Assembly (NCBI RefSeq): GCF_029531655.1
Contig: NZ_JANRMI010000006.1
Span: 62,001-126,000 of the forward strand
Length of the DNA: 64,000 nt
From: Bdellovibrio svalbardensis
GTDB lineage: Bacteria > Bdellovibrionota > Bdellovibrionia > Bdellovibrionales > Bdellovibrionaceae
Direction of reading: 5' to 3'
The position numbers were made by a program, and so were the translations under genes. Under the pieces are notes generated by a model, which was given only the letters and a program-made list of their open reading frames with translations, was not told the DNA's origin and searched no databases. Positions 41,882 through 49,606 of the stretch are shown in pieces (the first letter of the stretch is position 1; the number at the start of each line of letters is the position of its first letter).

Positions 41882-43215
41882 GATGTGTACTCCTGGGTAG
41901 GGATGGAGAGAGTCACTTTGTTTTTAGTTATTTGGAACAGCGCCTTGAGGTGGCAGGTCTTCTCTAAGGTGTTATTGAGACGATAGATACCAATTCGTAG
42001 TCGATCAAAGTGCTGTTCATTGGGAACTTCCTCGTACACAGTGGCAATGGCACTTTCGATGCTGGTTTCGCTTTGGTTTTTTGAAAAAGCCTTTAGAAGT
42101 TGCCAGAAAAGATTCGACTTCACTGACAGCTCTTTTCCATTCAGGAAAATGACCTTGCGCTGAGTGTTTACCTGAAGTGCCGAGGGAGCAACGGTGCTCG
42201 CATACAGAGAACTCAAGAAGATCTCCTGAAGCTCGCGGGTCGGCAGATTGAGGCAATGGAACTTATATCTTTCAGCCCAAGACGTAGACTGCGAAGAATC
42301 TGCAAATAGCAAAAGGGCTTGGCGCAGAAGACGTAATAGCGACATAGGGCTGAGAGATTTCTCCAGGCGAATGATTGAAAGTGGGGGATTTTTTTCACCG
42401 CGAAGGTGACAATCTACCAGTTTTGCTTGTTCACGCTCGTAAGTGCTTTCTGAGTTGTCTTGAAGATCCAGAGTTTTTAAAAAGTCATATTGCTTATTTA
42501 ATATGGCCTGTTCTGCCATTTCCCCCTTGAGGAAGTTCAGGTCCGCAAGGCTCAGGTTATTTGTTAATGCATAATCAAAACGCTCTCGTGCCTGAGCAAA
42601 TCCAAAAAGAACGCTATCAGCCAATAAGAGAGCATGCTCGCGCTCGATTTCAAAATTTAGATTGTGTCCTGTACCAGTTATCACTTGAGTGTAAAGTTCA
42701 CGGGCAAGCCCGGTTTCGCGTAGTTCTACTGCAATTCGCAAAAGTTGAATCCTGAGGGATTGTTCCTGCCAAGGGGTAAGGTCTGGCGCCTTTGGTGTGA
42801 GAAGAATTTCCTTGGCTTGGTGATAGCGGGCCTTTTCTTCATAAAGCTTCGCCAGGAAAATGGCATGATCCAAATCCTTTTGTGAACAAATGCGGGGAGT
42901 TTGCAGGTTAAAGAGTTCCTGGCATTTCAGCAGGGTTAAATCCAATTCAGCTTGAAGACCCAATTGGTAGAGGCAAAGTGCGATATCACAAAGCGCATCC
43001 AAGCTCTGAGGATGAGCGTGATGGTAGGCTTGCAAAGCTTCAAGTGCTTTTAGATAAGTTCCCTCATAAAGAGCGACTTTGGCCTGACAGAAAAGATGCT
43101 GAAGCTTTTCACTTACTTCTGATGGCGACCACGTGGCAAGGGTGGACTTCGCAGAGTCCATATCTCCTTGATGGAGGTGGTTTAAAATTATTTTCTCAAT
43201 TTGAGAATCGGCCAT
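41878..43215 (-). CDS. TPR protein with C-terminal winged-helix-like domain
   Basis: 445 residues from the ATG at 43215, which has AAGGAG at good spacing. Residues 10-345 are helical repeats of TPR character (YEGTYLKALEALQAYHHAHP, CLYQLGLQAELD, KARYHQAKEILL). Residues about 350-440 look like an OmpR-type winged helix: 'RKVIFLNGKELSVKSNLFWQLLKAF' and 'HFDRLRIGIYRLNNTLE'. No signal peptide is present, so it is a cytoplasmic regulator or sensor. It leads an operon encoding two exported proteins and may control it. Confidence 0.65.
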   Translation of the reverse strand: MADSQIEKIILNHLHQGDMDSAKSTLATWSPSEVSEKLQHLFCQAKVALYEGTYLKALEALQAYHHAHPQSLDALCDIALCLYQLGLQAELDLTLLKCQELFNLQTPRICSQKDLDHAIFLAKLYEEKARYHQAKEILLTPKAPDLTPWQEQSLRIQLLRIAVELRETGLARELYTQVITGTGHNLNFEIEREHALLLADSVLFGFAQARERFDYALTNNLSLADLNFLKGEMAEQAILNKQYDFLKTLDLQDNSESTYEREQAKLVDCHLRGEKNPPLSIIRLEKSLSPMSLLRLLRQALLLFADSSQSTSWAERYKFHCLNLPTRELQEIFLSSLYASTVAPSALQVNTQRKVIFLNGKELSVKSNLFWQLLKAFSKNQSETSIESAIATVYEEVPNEQHFDRLRIGIYRLNNTLEKTCHLKALFQITKNKVTLSIPTQEYTS

Positions 43216-43275
43216 CAGGTTCTCCTTCGGAATATGAGAATTCAAAGGCTGTGCCCTATGAGATCTAAGTAAGGG

Positions 43276-43399
43276 AAGGACAGGTCCTTTCTAAAGAGTG
43301 CTCCCGGAAAATGGATGTTCGGCTGTCTAGATTTTTGACAGTCATTTGTTCGGTTTTGTACGGCGAAAAGGCCCTCACAAAGTTGTAAATTCCTTTTCG
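43276..43399. promoter_or_regulatory. Two inverted repeats in divergent promoter region
   Basis: AAGGAC-AG-GTCCTT (43276-43289) is a 14-bp palindrome near the TPR operon start. CGAAAAGG (43364-43371) and CCTTTTCG (43392-43399) are complements nearer the + strand gene at 43458. Both are candidate operators in the 242-bp gap. Confidence 0.35.
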
Positions 43400-43457
43400 T
43401 AGCAATAACTATCAGATCGATCCAGGTAGGTCGGTTTCAAAAATATAGGAGCAAGGT

Positions 43458-44228
43458 ATGAAGACGTTAGTAAAAACAAGTTTCTTAGGTTTGATGTTGG
43501 TGGGTTCGTTGGCAAAGTCTGCGACTCATAGAGAAGCCGCTGCGATCTGCGAATCAATGTCCTTTTCAAGTTCCAAAAAGGTTTGTTTGGCATACATCAT
43601 CACGGTGAAAGAGGCTTATTTCGACAATGGTGCCATTGGCATCTGCAAAAACATGAGCTTTGATAGTGGCAAAAATGAATGCGTGCGAAATATCACTTCT
43701 AAAGCCTACGAAAGTTACGAAATTTCAGCCATTGATGGAATGAGCTTTGACTCTGAAAAGAATCAGGCTTTGAGTGCTGGCGGAGAGCTCGTATCTATGA
43801 ATCCAAATCCAGGCTACCCAGCGCCGTTGCCACCACCACCGCCTCCACAATATCCTGACTACTCAAACTCCGGTGATTATATCAATGGTCAAACGGCAGC
43901 CTGGAAGAATGCGGGAGTGTTTACAGTTTCTAAAGGTTTGATTGAATCCTACGAAATCAATCTCGATGGCACCCGCGGTGTGACGGAAGTACGTCTGGCG
44001 GCAAAAAATGCAGCGGTTCGTATCACAAAGGCTTACGCGATTACAGCCTCTGGTCAGTACTTGGAACTTCCGAGCTTGCAAGGTGATGTAGGTGCACAAG
44101 GTGTAAAATCAGTTCGCTTGGACTCACGATATGCGATCCGTTTACAACGTCTGGTGATTGAAGCGACCAGCCCCCAGCTGATCGGTTCACGTGGTCAATT
44201 GGAAGTTGTGGTTGGCACAACTCGCTAA
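43458..44228 (+). CDS. Secreted repeat protein with proline hinge
   Basis: 256 residues with a signal peptide ending at KSA (about residue 21). The N-terminal part has three copies of a motif MSF-x-S-x-K (about residues 33, 65 and 95), the first two followed by Cys, with a Cys before each. A proline run of six links to a C-terminal beta-sandwich-like domain (about 140-256) with 'GVTEVRLAAKNAAVRITKAY' strands. No family was recognised. It precedes the HtrA-like gene but may be transcribed separately. Confidence 0.6.
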   Translation: MKTLVKTSFLGLMLVGSLAKSATHREAAAICESMSFSSSKKVCLAYIITVKEAYFDNGAIGICKNMSFDSGKNECVRNITSKAYESYEISAIDGMSFDSEKNQALSAGGELVSMNPNPGYPAPLPPPPPPQYPDYSNSGDYINGQTAAWKNAGVFTVSKGLIESYEINLDGTRGVTEVRLAAKNAAVRITKAYAITASGQYLELPSLQGDVGAQGVKSVRLDSRYAIRLQRLVIEATSPQLIGSRGQLEVVVGTTR

Positions 44229-44267
44229 TTGTTTAGAAGCAAATGCACCAATAGTAACGCAACAATA

Positions 44268-44310
44268 TTTTTTGCTGGATCTATCTTTACAGAAATGATC
44301 CAGCAAAAAA
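44268..44310 (+). promoter_or_regulatory. Perfect 14-bp inverted repeat spanning the HtrA-like start codon
   Basis: TTTTTTGCTGGATC (44268-44281) and GATCCAGCAAAAAA (44297-44310) are exact complements with a 15-base loop. The ATG at 44295 lies at the loop/stem junction: its G is the first base of the 3' arm. No Shine-Dalgarno is visible in the loop. A-rich sequence follows, so it is not a terminator. It is a candidate translational control element. Confidence 0.5.
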
Positions 44311-45740
44311 AAAGCTTTGCAGAGCAAGCACGGGATGCAACCAAAGCGGTTGTACGAATCCACGTTCAAGGTTTTAGTGAGACGGATCCCCGGTCTATTT
44401 TGGATCCGCGGTTTGTGGTGCCAGAGGAGTGGAGTGGCTCAGGGTTCTTTATTAATCACAATGGTGAAGACGGCTATATTCTGACCAATAGCCATGTTGC
44501 GCGAAATTCTGTTCGGCTGCAAATTCGATCGATCTTGACCAGTGATGAGCCTTTTAATGTGGAAGTTCTTGGAATCGTCGAAGATCTTGAGCCTGATGTG
44601 GCCTTATTGCGTTTGACCAATTCTGACAAAAAAAGATTTCTTAAATATTCCGGTCTTAAAAGAATTCCCGCTCTTAAATTAGGATTTTCTGTTGATGTTC
44701 GCAGAGGCGACGAAGTCAAAACAATTGGCTATCCCTTAGGGGTCGATGAACCCCACTTTTCAGGTGGAGAAATTTCTAATTTTATCGCGGGCAGTGGGGA
44801 TACCACAGAGCGCATGGTGACGGATGCTGCCATCAATCTTGGAAATAGTGGCGGCCCAGCCTTGGTGCGTGGGGGATGGGTTGTTGGAATCAACACGGCC
44901 GTTATTGAGGGGGCCGAAAATTTTGGTTTTATCACGCCGATTCATTTGGCCAAAAATGTCCTCGATGTCTTCTCCAGAAAAAGAAAGGCGGGATTGCCAC
45001 GGTTGGGCGTGCTGATCCAGAAAAACTCAGCTCCTAACGCCGCCAGTTTGAAGACTGCCAATGCCGAGGGTGTGATTGTTCGTAAAGTACTGGCAGGCAG
45101 TCCTGCGGAAGCGATGGGCTTAAAGGCCCGCGATTTAGTCCTGGCAATAAATAATGAAAATCTCGATCGCCATGGGAATATTTTGGCAGTAAGCAAATCC
45201 CGCAAAAGGAATATCTACGATATTCTGCACGGAATTGCGGAGGGTAAACCTGTCTCCGTCAAGATCGACCGCGCAGGGAAGATTCTGAGATTTAAAAAGA
45301 ACCTGTTCTATTGGAATCCAGATGAAATTTCCCAGAAGCCGGTTTTGGTTGATCGGGAATTTATGTCCTTTGGGGGATTGATTTTGCAAGAGGTCTGCGC
45401 CGACATTGTCTCTGCGCTTATTTCTTTTGGATATAACAGAGATATCATCTTAAAAGACTTTTATATGGGAGGCTCGAAACTGGTCGTTACCCATGTTAGC
45501 TCAGGAAGCTTGGCAGAGGAAATGGGGTTGTACGTTTCTGACTTTGTGGTCGCCGCCCAAAGGGAAAAAGTTCGTGATTTGAAATCCTTCTTTCTTATTT
45601 TGCATGATGCAAAAAAGAACAAGCAACGGCATGTCCTCTTGGAGTTTGCTTCAGGGGCCATCGGCAATTTCGAATTCAAACACCTGGCCCCCGATGAGTT
45701 ATTCGTTCAAAGAATTCAACCCACAGAACTCAAGATTTAA
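44295..45740 (+). CDS. HtrA/Deg-like serine protease without signal peptide
   Basis: 481 residues from the ATG at 44295. The trypsin-like triad is His67 (TNSHVAR), Asp101 (PDVALLRL) and Ser185 (GNSGGPAL). Two PDZ-like regions follow (about 245-340 and 390-465). No signal peptide is visible, unlike periplasmic DegP, so it may be cytoplasmic like plant Deg9-type enzymes, or the start may lie elsewhere. A TTG at 44229 directly after the previous stop would extend it by 22 residues, but that stretch is not a clear signal peptide either. Confidence 0.82.
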   Translation: MIQQKKSFAEQARDATKAVVRIHVQGFSETDPRSILDPRFVVPEEWSGSGFFINHNGEDGYILTNSHVARNSVRLQIRSILTSDEPFNVEVLGIVEDLEPDVALLRLTNSDKKRFLKYSGLKRIPALKLGFSVDVRRGDEVKTIGYPLGVDEPHFSGGEISNFIAGSGDTTERMVTDAAINLGNSGGPALVRGGWVVGINTAVIEGAENFGFITPIHLAKNVLDVFSRKRKAGLPRLGVLIQKNSAPNAASLKTANAEGVIVRKVLAGSPAEAMGLKARDLVLAINNENLDRHGNILAVSKSRKRNIYDILHGIAEGKPVSVKIDRAGKILRFKKNLFYWNPDEISQKPVLVDREFMSFGGLILQEVCADIVSALISFGYNRDIILKDFYMGGSKLVVTHVSSGSLAEEMGLYVSDFVVAAQREKVRDLKSFFLILHDAKKNKQRHVLLEFASGAIGNFEFKHLAPDELFVQRIQPTELKI

Positions 45741-45758
45741 ATAACCAGGAAGGATGAT

Positions 45759-46142
45759 CTATTGCTCAGGTTGTAAATTGTGAATCGAGTGGGCCCTCAG
45801 GTGGTTGATCACGGTGCGCAGATGATCAATCATTGCTTTCATTAGTGCCTCTGCCCACGCAGGAAGTTCCTCGGGCTGGGATAGCAAGGATTCGTAGGGA
45901 ATAGCCAGGACTTCCGAATCTTGAGTTGCTCTGATGCTGTGCTCACGACGACGACCATCGAAGAGAGAAAGCTCGCCAAGAATATGTCCTGCGAAGATAT
46001 TGGGACTGGTTAATTCAGCGCCGGTGCTAGACAGAATTGTCGTTGCTTTGAAGCTTCCTGATGTAATGAGGTACAGAGCTGAGGCAGGATCTCCTTCTCT
46101 GTACAGAAACTCACCCTTTAATACTTTTATATGTCTGCTCAT
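45759..46142 (-). CDS. Cyclic nucleotide-binding domain protein without DNA-binding domain
   Basis: 127 residues, a single cNMP-binding beta barrel with FLYREGDPASALYLITSGSFKA, GHILGELSLFDGRRREHSIRA and the closing VLAIPYESL strands. The phosphate-binding cassette has GELSLFDGRRR, which retains the Glu and an Arg. The Crp winged helix is absent; a short helix follows. It could be a stand-alone cAMP-responsive module or act on a partner protein. It converges on the HtrA-like gene and is divergent from PfkB. Confidence 0.85.
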   Translation of the reverse strand: MSRHIKVLKGEFLYREGDPASALYLITSGSFKATTILSSTGAELTSPNIFAGHILGELSLFDGRRREHSIRATQDSEVLAIPYESLLSQPEELPAWAEALMKAMIDHLRTVINHLRAHSIHNLQPEQ

Positions 46143-46238
46143 GCGAGTGATCGTAGCATAGACAGAAAGTCGCTAAAGACCAGATGTTGAGCGCTGGACC
46201 TTATACCATCCAGGGCGAAAGAATACGTAGGAGTGTCG

Positions 46239-47174
46239 ATGAAGAAAACTGTTTGCACAATAACTCCCAATCCCGCACTTGATTTGAGCGGAACGGTGCG
46301 AAACATCAAGCCGAATGAAAAATGTTATGTCTTCGATGAACAACGAGCCCCAGGTGGAAATTCAATCAACTCGGCTCGCATTCTAAATCGACTGAATATT
46401 CCAGTCATTGCATCGGGTTTTTTAGGCGGCAGCACCGGCGATGAAATCCACTCTTTGTTGGATCGTGAAAAATTGCGGAATCACTTTATTCACATTTCCG
46501 ATTCCACCCGAATTAATGTGACTGTTTCGAATCAGCATGACCATAAACAGACGCGGTTGAGTTTCCCCGGACCGACGATCAGACGAGATGAAAAGCAGCA
46601 GCTTTTTGAACTCGTAAGCAAGAATGTCAATATCTCGCTGCTCGTCATGGGGGGCTCCTTGCCTAAGGGATTTACTCCGAAAGACCTGCTTCACATTATG
46701 AGGTTGGCCCAAAGCAGAGGTATCGAAGTCATCATCGATTCACCTGGGGAGATCCTGGCGCAGGTTGTTTCCGGCAAGCCCTTATTAATAAAGCCCAACC
46801 TCGAGGAGTTTCAAACGTTAACGAAGAGTCGTGTAACCACCATTTCCTCTGTCATTAAGAAAGCGAAGGAGAAGCTTCCTATGGTGTCCCTGGTCTGCGT
46901 TTCTTCTGTCGAGGGAGGCGCGGTGTTGATTACTCCAGAGTCTTCATTTTTTGGAAAGATTCCCCGAATTAAAATTCGCTCTACGGTTGGAGCCGGTGAT
47001 TCAATGGTTGGAGCGATGGTAGCGCAGTTGTATCAGGGTAACACTTCGGCAGAGGAACTTTTAAAATGGGGGCTGGCTGCAGCGGCTGCAACCTTGAGTC
47101 ATCCGGGAACTTCATTGGGGCGGGCCTCCGAAATGCAGCATTTCTATGAATTGATTCATGTCGAGAGGCAATAG
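46239..47174 (+). CDS. pfkB: PfkB-family sugar kinase (phosphofructokinase 2-like)
   Basis: 311 residues from the ATG at 46239, which has TAGGAG upstream; a GTG two codons earlier is possible. The TPNPALDLSG N-terminus and APGGNSINSARIL are typical of the PfkB/FruK/LacC branch. The catalytic STVGAGDSMVGAM motif near residue 250 contains the base Asp. It phosphorylates fructose-6-phosphate or a related sugar phosphate. PfkB, USPs and Hsp20 co-occur in dormancy regulons such as that of Mycobacterium, which this region resembles. Confidence 0.88.
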   Translation: MKKTVCTITPNPALDLSGTVRNIKPNEKCYVFDEQRAPGGNSINSARILNRLNIPVIASGFLGGSTGDEIHSLLDREKLRNHFIHISDSTRINVTVSNQHDHKQTRLSFPGPTIRRDEKQQLFELVSKNVNISLLVMGGSLPKGFTPKDLLHIMRLAQSRGIEVIIDSPGEILAQVVSGKPLLIKPNLEEFQTLTKSRVTTISSVIKKAKEKLPMVSLVCVSSVEGGAVLITPESSFFGKIPRIKIRSTVGAGDSMVGAMVAQLYQGNTSAEELLKWGLAAAAATLSHPGTSLGRASEMQHFYELIHVERQ

Positions 47175-47217
47175 AAAAAACTGGCAAGCTGTTCTGATGA
47201 AAAGTGCTGAGGTCATT

Positions 47218-48222
47218 TTATTTTGAAATCTTTAATACCGCCGTGCCCAGAATCAGATCGTGTTTTAAATCCTGAAGAGCTTCATTCGCTTTTTCGAACT
47301 CATAGATTGTTGTTTGAGGGTGAATGCGGACCTCGTGGGCTGCCTTTAAGAGTTCTTGTCCGTCTTGTCGGGTGTTGGCCGTAACGGATCGCAAATCCTT
47401 TTCAAAGAAAAGATGTTTCTCATAGTCGAGCAGGGGAATAGGACTGAGGTGAATACCAGCGACAGCTAAAGTGCCTCCGCGTTTTAAGCTTTCCAATGCA
47501 ACCGGAACAAGGTCGCCAGCGGGCGCGAAAAGAATCGCTGAATCCAGAAGGTCAGGCAGGCCTTGAGTGGAATCGCTCACCCATTGGGCTCCTAAATCCT
47601 TTGCGAGATTTTGATGTGCTGTGGATCGGGTCACTACTGAAAGTCGTGCCTTTTGAGCGATCGCGAGCTGCGCGATAACATGAGCTGAAGATCCGAATCC
47701 AAAAATACCTAAATGTTTCCCTGGTGAAAAGCCGCTTCGGACGAGGGCGCGATAGCCGATGATACCTGCGCACAAAAGGGGTGTTGTTTGTGCTTTGTTG
47801 GTTGAAGCAGGCAGGACGTAGACATAGTCTTCCTTCGCCGTCATGTACTCGGCGTAGCCTCCTTGAAAATGATATCCAGTGAATCGTGGTTCAACACAAA
47901 GATTCTCTTTCCCGGCTTCACAGTATTCACACGTTTTACAGGTGCTGCCCAGCCAAGCGACTCCGACAGTCATACCGACACTGACACTTTTGCATTTAGA
48001 GCCAAGTTGAACAACGGTTCCGATGGCTTGATGGCCGGGGATCAGCGGCGTTCTTTGTAAAGCCAGATCACCTTCAATGATGTGCAAGTCGGTTCGGCAG
48101 ATAGCGCAGAAGTCCACCTTGAGTAGGATCTCATCGTCTTGAGGTTTGGGGATAGGCCAGTCTTCAAGAACCAGGGGATGCTCTTCAATAGGAGCTTGGT
48201 GGTGAAGAAGTAGGGCTTTCAT
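47218..48222 (-). CDS. Zinc-dependent alcohol dehydrogenase
   Basis: 334 residues; the start at 48222 gives the usual MKA N-terminus, while an ATG at 48231 is also open. No strong ribosome-binding site is seen for either. Catalytic zinc ligands appear in CAICRTDLH and GHQAIGTV. The structural zinc Cys set is in CKTCEYCEAGKENLC. The Rossmann motif is LGIFGFGSSAH, where the third Gly of GxGxxG is replaced. It resembles the AdhA/YjgB-like ADHs. A palindrome lies 30 bp upstream. Confidence 0.88.
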   Translation of the reverse strand: MKALLLHHQAPIEEHPLVLEDWPIPKPQDDEILLKVDFCAICRTDLHIIEGDLALQRTPLIPGHQAIGTVVQLGSKCKSVSVGMTVGVAWLGSTCKTCEYCEAGKENLCVEPRFTGYHFQGGYAEYMTAKEDYVYVLPASTNKAQTTPLLCAGIIGYRALVRSGFSPGKHLGIFGFGSSAHVIAQLAIAQKARLSVVTRSTAHQNLAKDLGAQWVSDSTQGLPDLLDSAILFAPAGDLVPVALESLKRGGTLAVAGIHLSPIPLLDYEKHLFFEKDLRSVTANTRQDGQELLKAAHEVRIHPQTTIYEFEKANEALQDLKHDLILGTAVLKISK

Positions 48223-48251
48223 TTTCAGCATCTACAGATCGTTGGATGAAA

Positions 48252-48264
48252 GAGTGATTCACTC
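48252..48264. promoter_or_regulatory. Perfect palindrome upstream of Zn-ADH
   Basis: GAGTGA-T-TCACTC is a perfect 13-bp inverted repeat, 30 bp before the ADH start, where a repressor site would block the promoter. In the same 229-bp divergent gap, AAGAG-tcacg-CTCTT forms a second short hairpin at about 48364-48378. Confidence 0.4.
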
Positions 48265-48451
48265 AATAAATTTGGATATGCTTTGTAGGATCTCAGACAG
48301 TTCAATATTCCCGTTGTAAGTGAAGTGGGCTGCTAACGCGCATTTTGAGTTTTTCATTTTCACAAGAGTCACGCTCTTTTATTGATGCCCATTCTTTTAG
48401 GACTACTCTACTTGTAGCTCAAAAAAGCCAACATCAATAAAGGAGTCAACA

Positions 48452-49360
48452 GTGGCAATAGACAAGCAACCAGTCGGTAAAGAAGTAAAACCCATGGGTC
48501 CATCCGTTCAGCGTCCTCCCTCAAAATGGAAGGCGGTTGATGAGGCTCTCGAAGAAATGCGCAACGCCTTTGGCGCTGTACCTGATTTCGTGATGAATAT
48601 GACAGATGAAAGTATTCCCGGAGCTTGGGCCGAGGCAAAAAACCTCTATTTCAATCCCAATACTGCTTTAGAATTGAAGCTTAAAAATTTGATCGGTCTT
48701 GGTGTCTCCGCGCAGATCCCTTGCGAATTGCTGGGATATTTTGAACAGGTGGGAAGTCTTAATAATGGCGCAACTCCTCAGGAACAAGCAGAGGCGGTTG
48801 CTATGGCGGCAATGACACGTCATTGGAGTACAGTTCTTAACGGCTCACAGATGGACAAAGAAGCGTTCAAAAAAGAAGCTGAACAGATTATGTCGTATGT
48901 AAAACAGATGATGGATAAATCCGGCGGAAAACCACCTGCAGCAGAGGCCTTTATGGTGAAATTCTCCACTGCCGCAGAAACATACAAAGACATTGAAAAG
49001 ACTTTAGGCATCATTCCAAAATTTTTCCTGAACTTTCCGGAAGAGGGGATTTCTGGTGCATGGAGTGAATTTAAAGCAGTTCAACTGAATCCGCATACGT
49101 CACTGACCGGTAAACAAAAGGAACTGATTGGCGTTGCCGTCGCGGCCCAAATACCTTGTGACTACTGCATTACTTTCCACCGCCTTGCATGTAAATTGAA
49201 TGGCGCCACAGATCGGGAAATTCAGGAAGCCATCTCAATCGCATCCATGGGCAGACACTGGAGTACGCTGTTCCATGGAATGCAGTTGAATTTAGCAACC
49301 TTCAAGAAAGACGCCGATCAGATGCTGAAGAAATCTGGCGAGCGCCGTCTGACATCTTAG
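48452..49360 (+). CDS. Duplicated carboxymuconolactone decarboxylase/AhpD-like protein
   Basis: 302 residues from a GTG with an AGGAG site. Two homologous halves each contain 'xxPxF..N...E...GAW.E.K......LT.K.K.LIG..V.AQIPC'. The second half has the CxxC-x-x-x-H redox centre (CDYCITFH) of AhpD-type peroxidase adaptors. In the first half it is CELLGYF, with the second Cys and the His lost. Only the C-terminal half should be redox-active. It would use the CxxC in peroxide or disulfide reduction. Confidence 0.85.
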   Translation: MAIDKQPVGKEVKPMGPSVQRPPSKWKAVDEALEEMRNAFGAVPDFVMNMTDESIPGAWAEAKNLYFNPNTALELKLKNLIGLGVSAQIPCELLGYFEQVGSLNNGATPQEQAEAVAMAAMTRHWSTVLNGSQMDKEAFKKEAEQIMSYVKQMMDKSGGKPPAAEAFMVKFSTAAETYKDIEKTLGIIPKFFLNFPEEGISGAWSEFKAVQLNPHTSLTGKQKELIGVAVAAQIPCDYCITFHRLACKLNGATDREIQEAISIASMGRHWSTLFHGMQLNLATFKKDADQMLKKSGERRLTS

Positions 49361-49375
49361 AATATTTTTGAGAAA

Positions 49376-49407
49376 AATCGGTTGATTCTAAATAGGATCA
49401 ACCGATT
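49376..49407 (+). terminator. Hairpin after AhpD-like gene
   Basis: AATCGGTTGAT (49376-49386) pairs perfectly with ATCAACCGATT (49397-49407) around a 10-base loop, 16 bp after the stop. The remaining gap to 49606 holds a CACCGG-CA-CCGGTG palindrome at 49495-49508 and nothing else recognised. Confidence 0.65.
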
Positions 49408-49606
49408 CATTGATTCAATTCTTATCTGTTGATGTTCTACCTCGCTGGTCTTATGAAGACGATTTGTCGGAGGATGCAATGCAACACCGGCACCGGTGAA
49501 GGTCAGCGTCAGTAAAATTAAAAGGGACGACTGGCTGGTCTTTATTTATGGAAGATCACTTGCCAAAGATTTGCGAACCTTGTTCCAATGAATTCAGGAG
49601 CACTTC

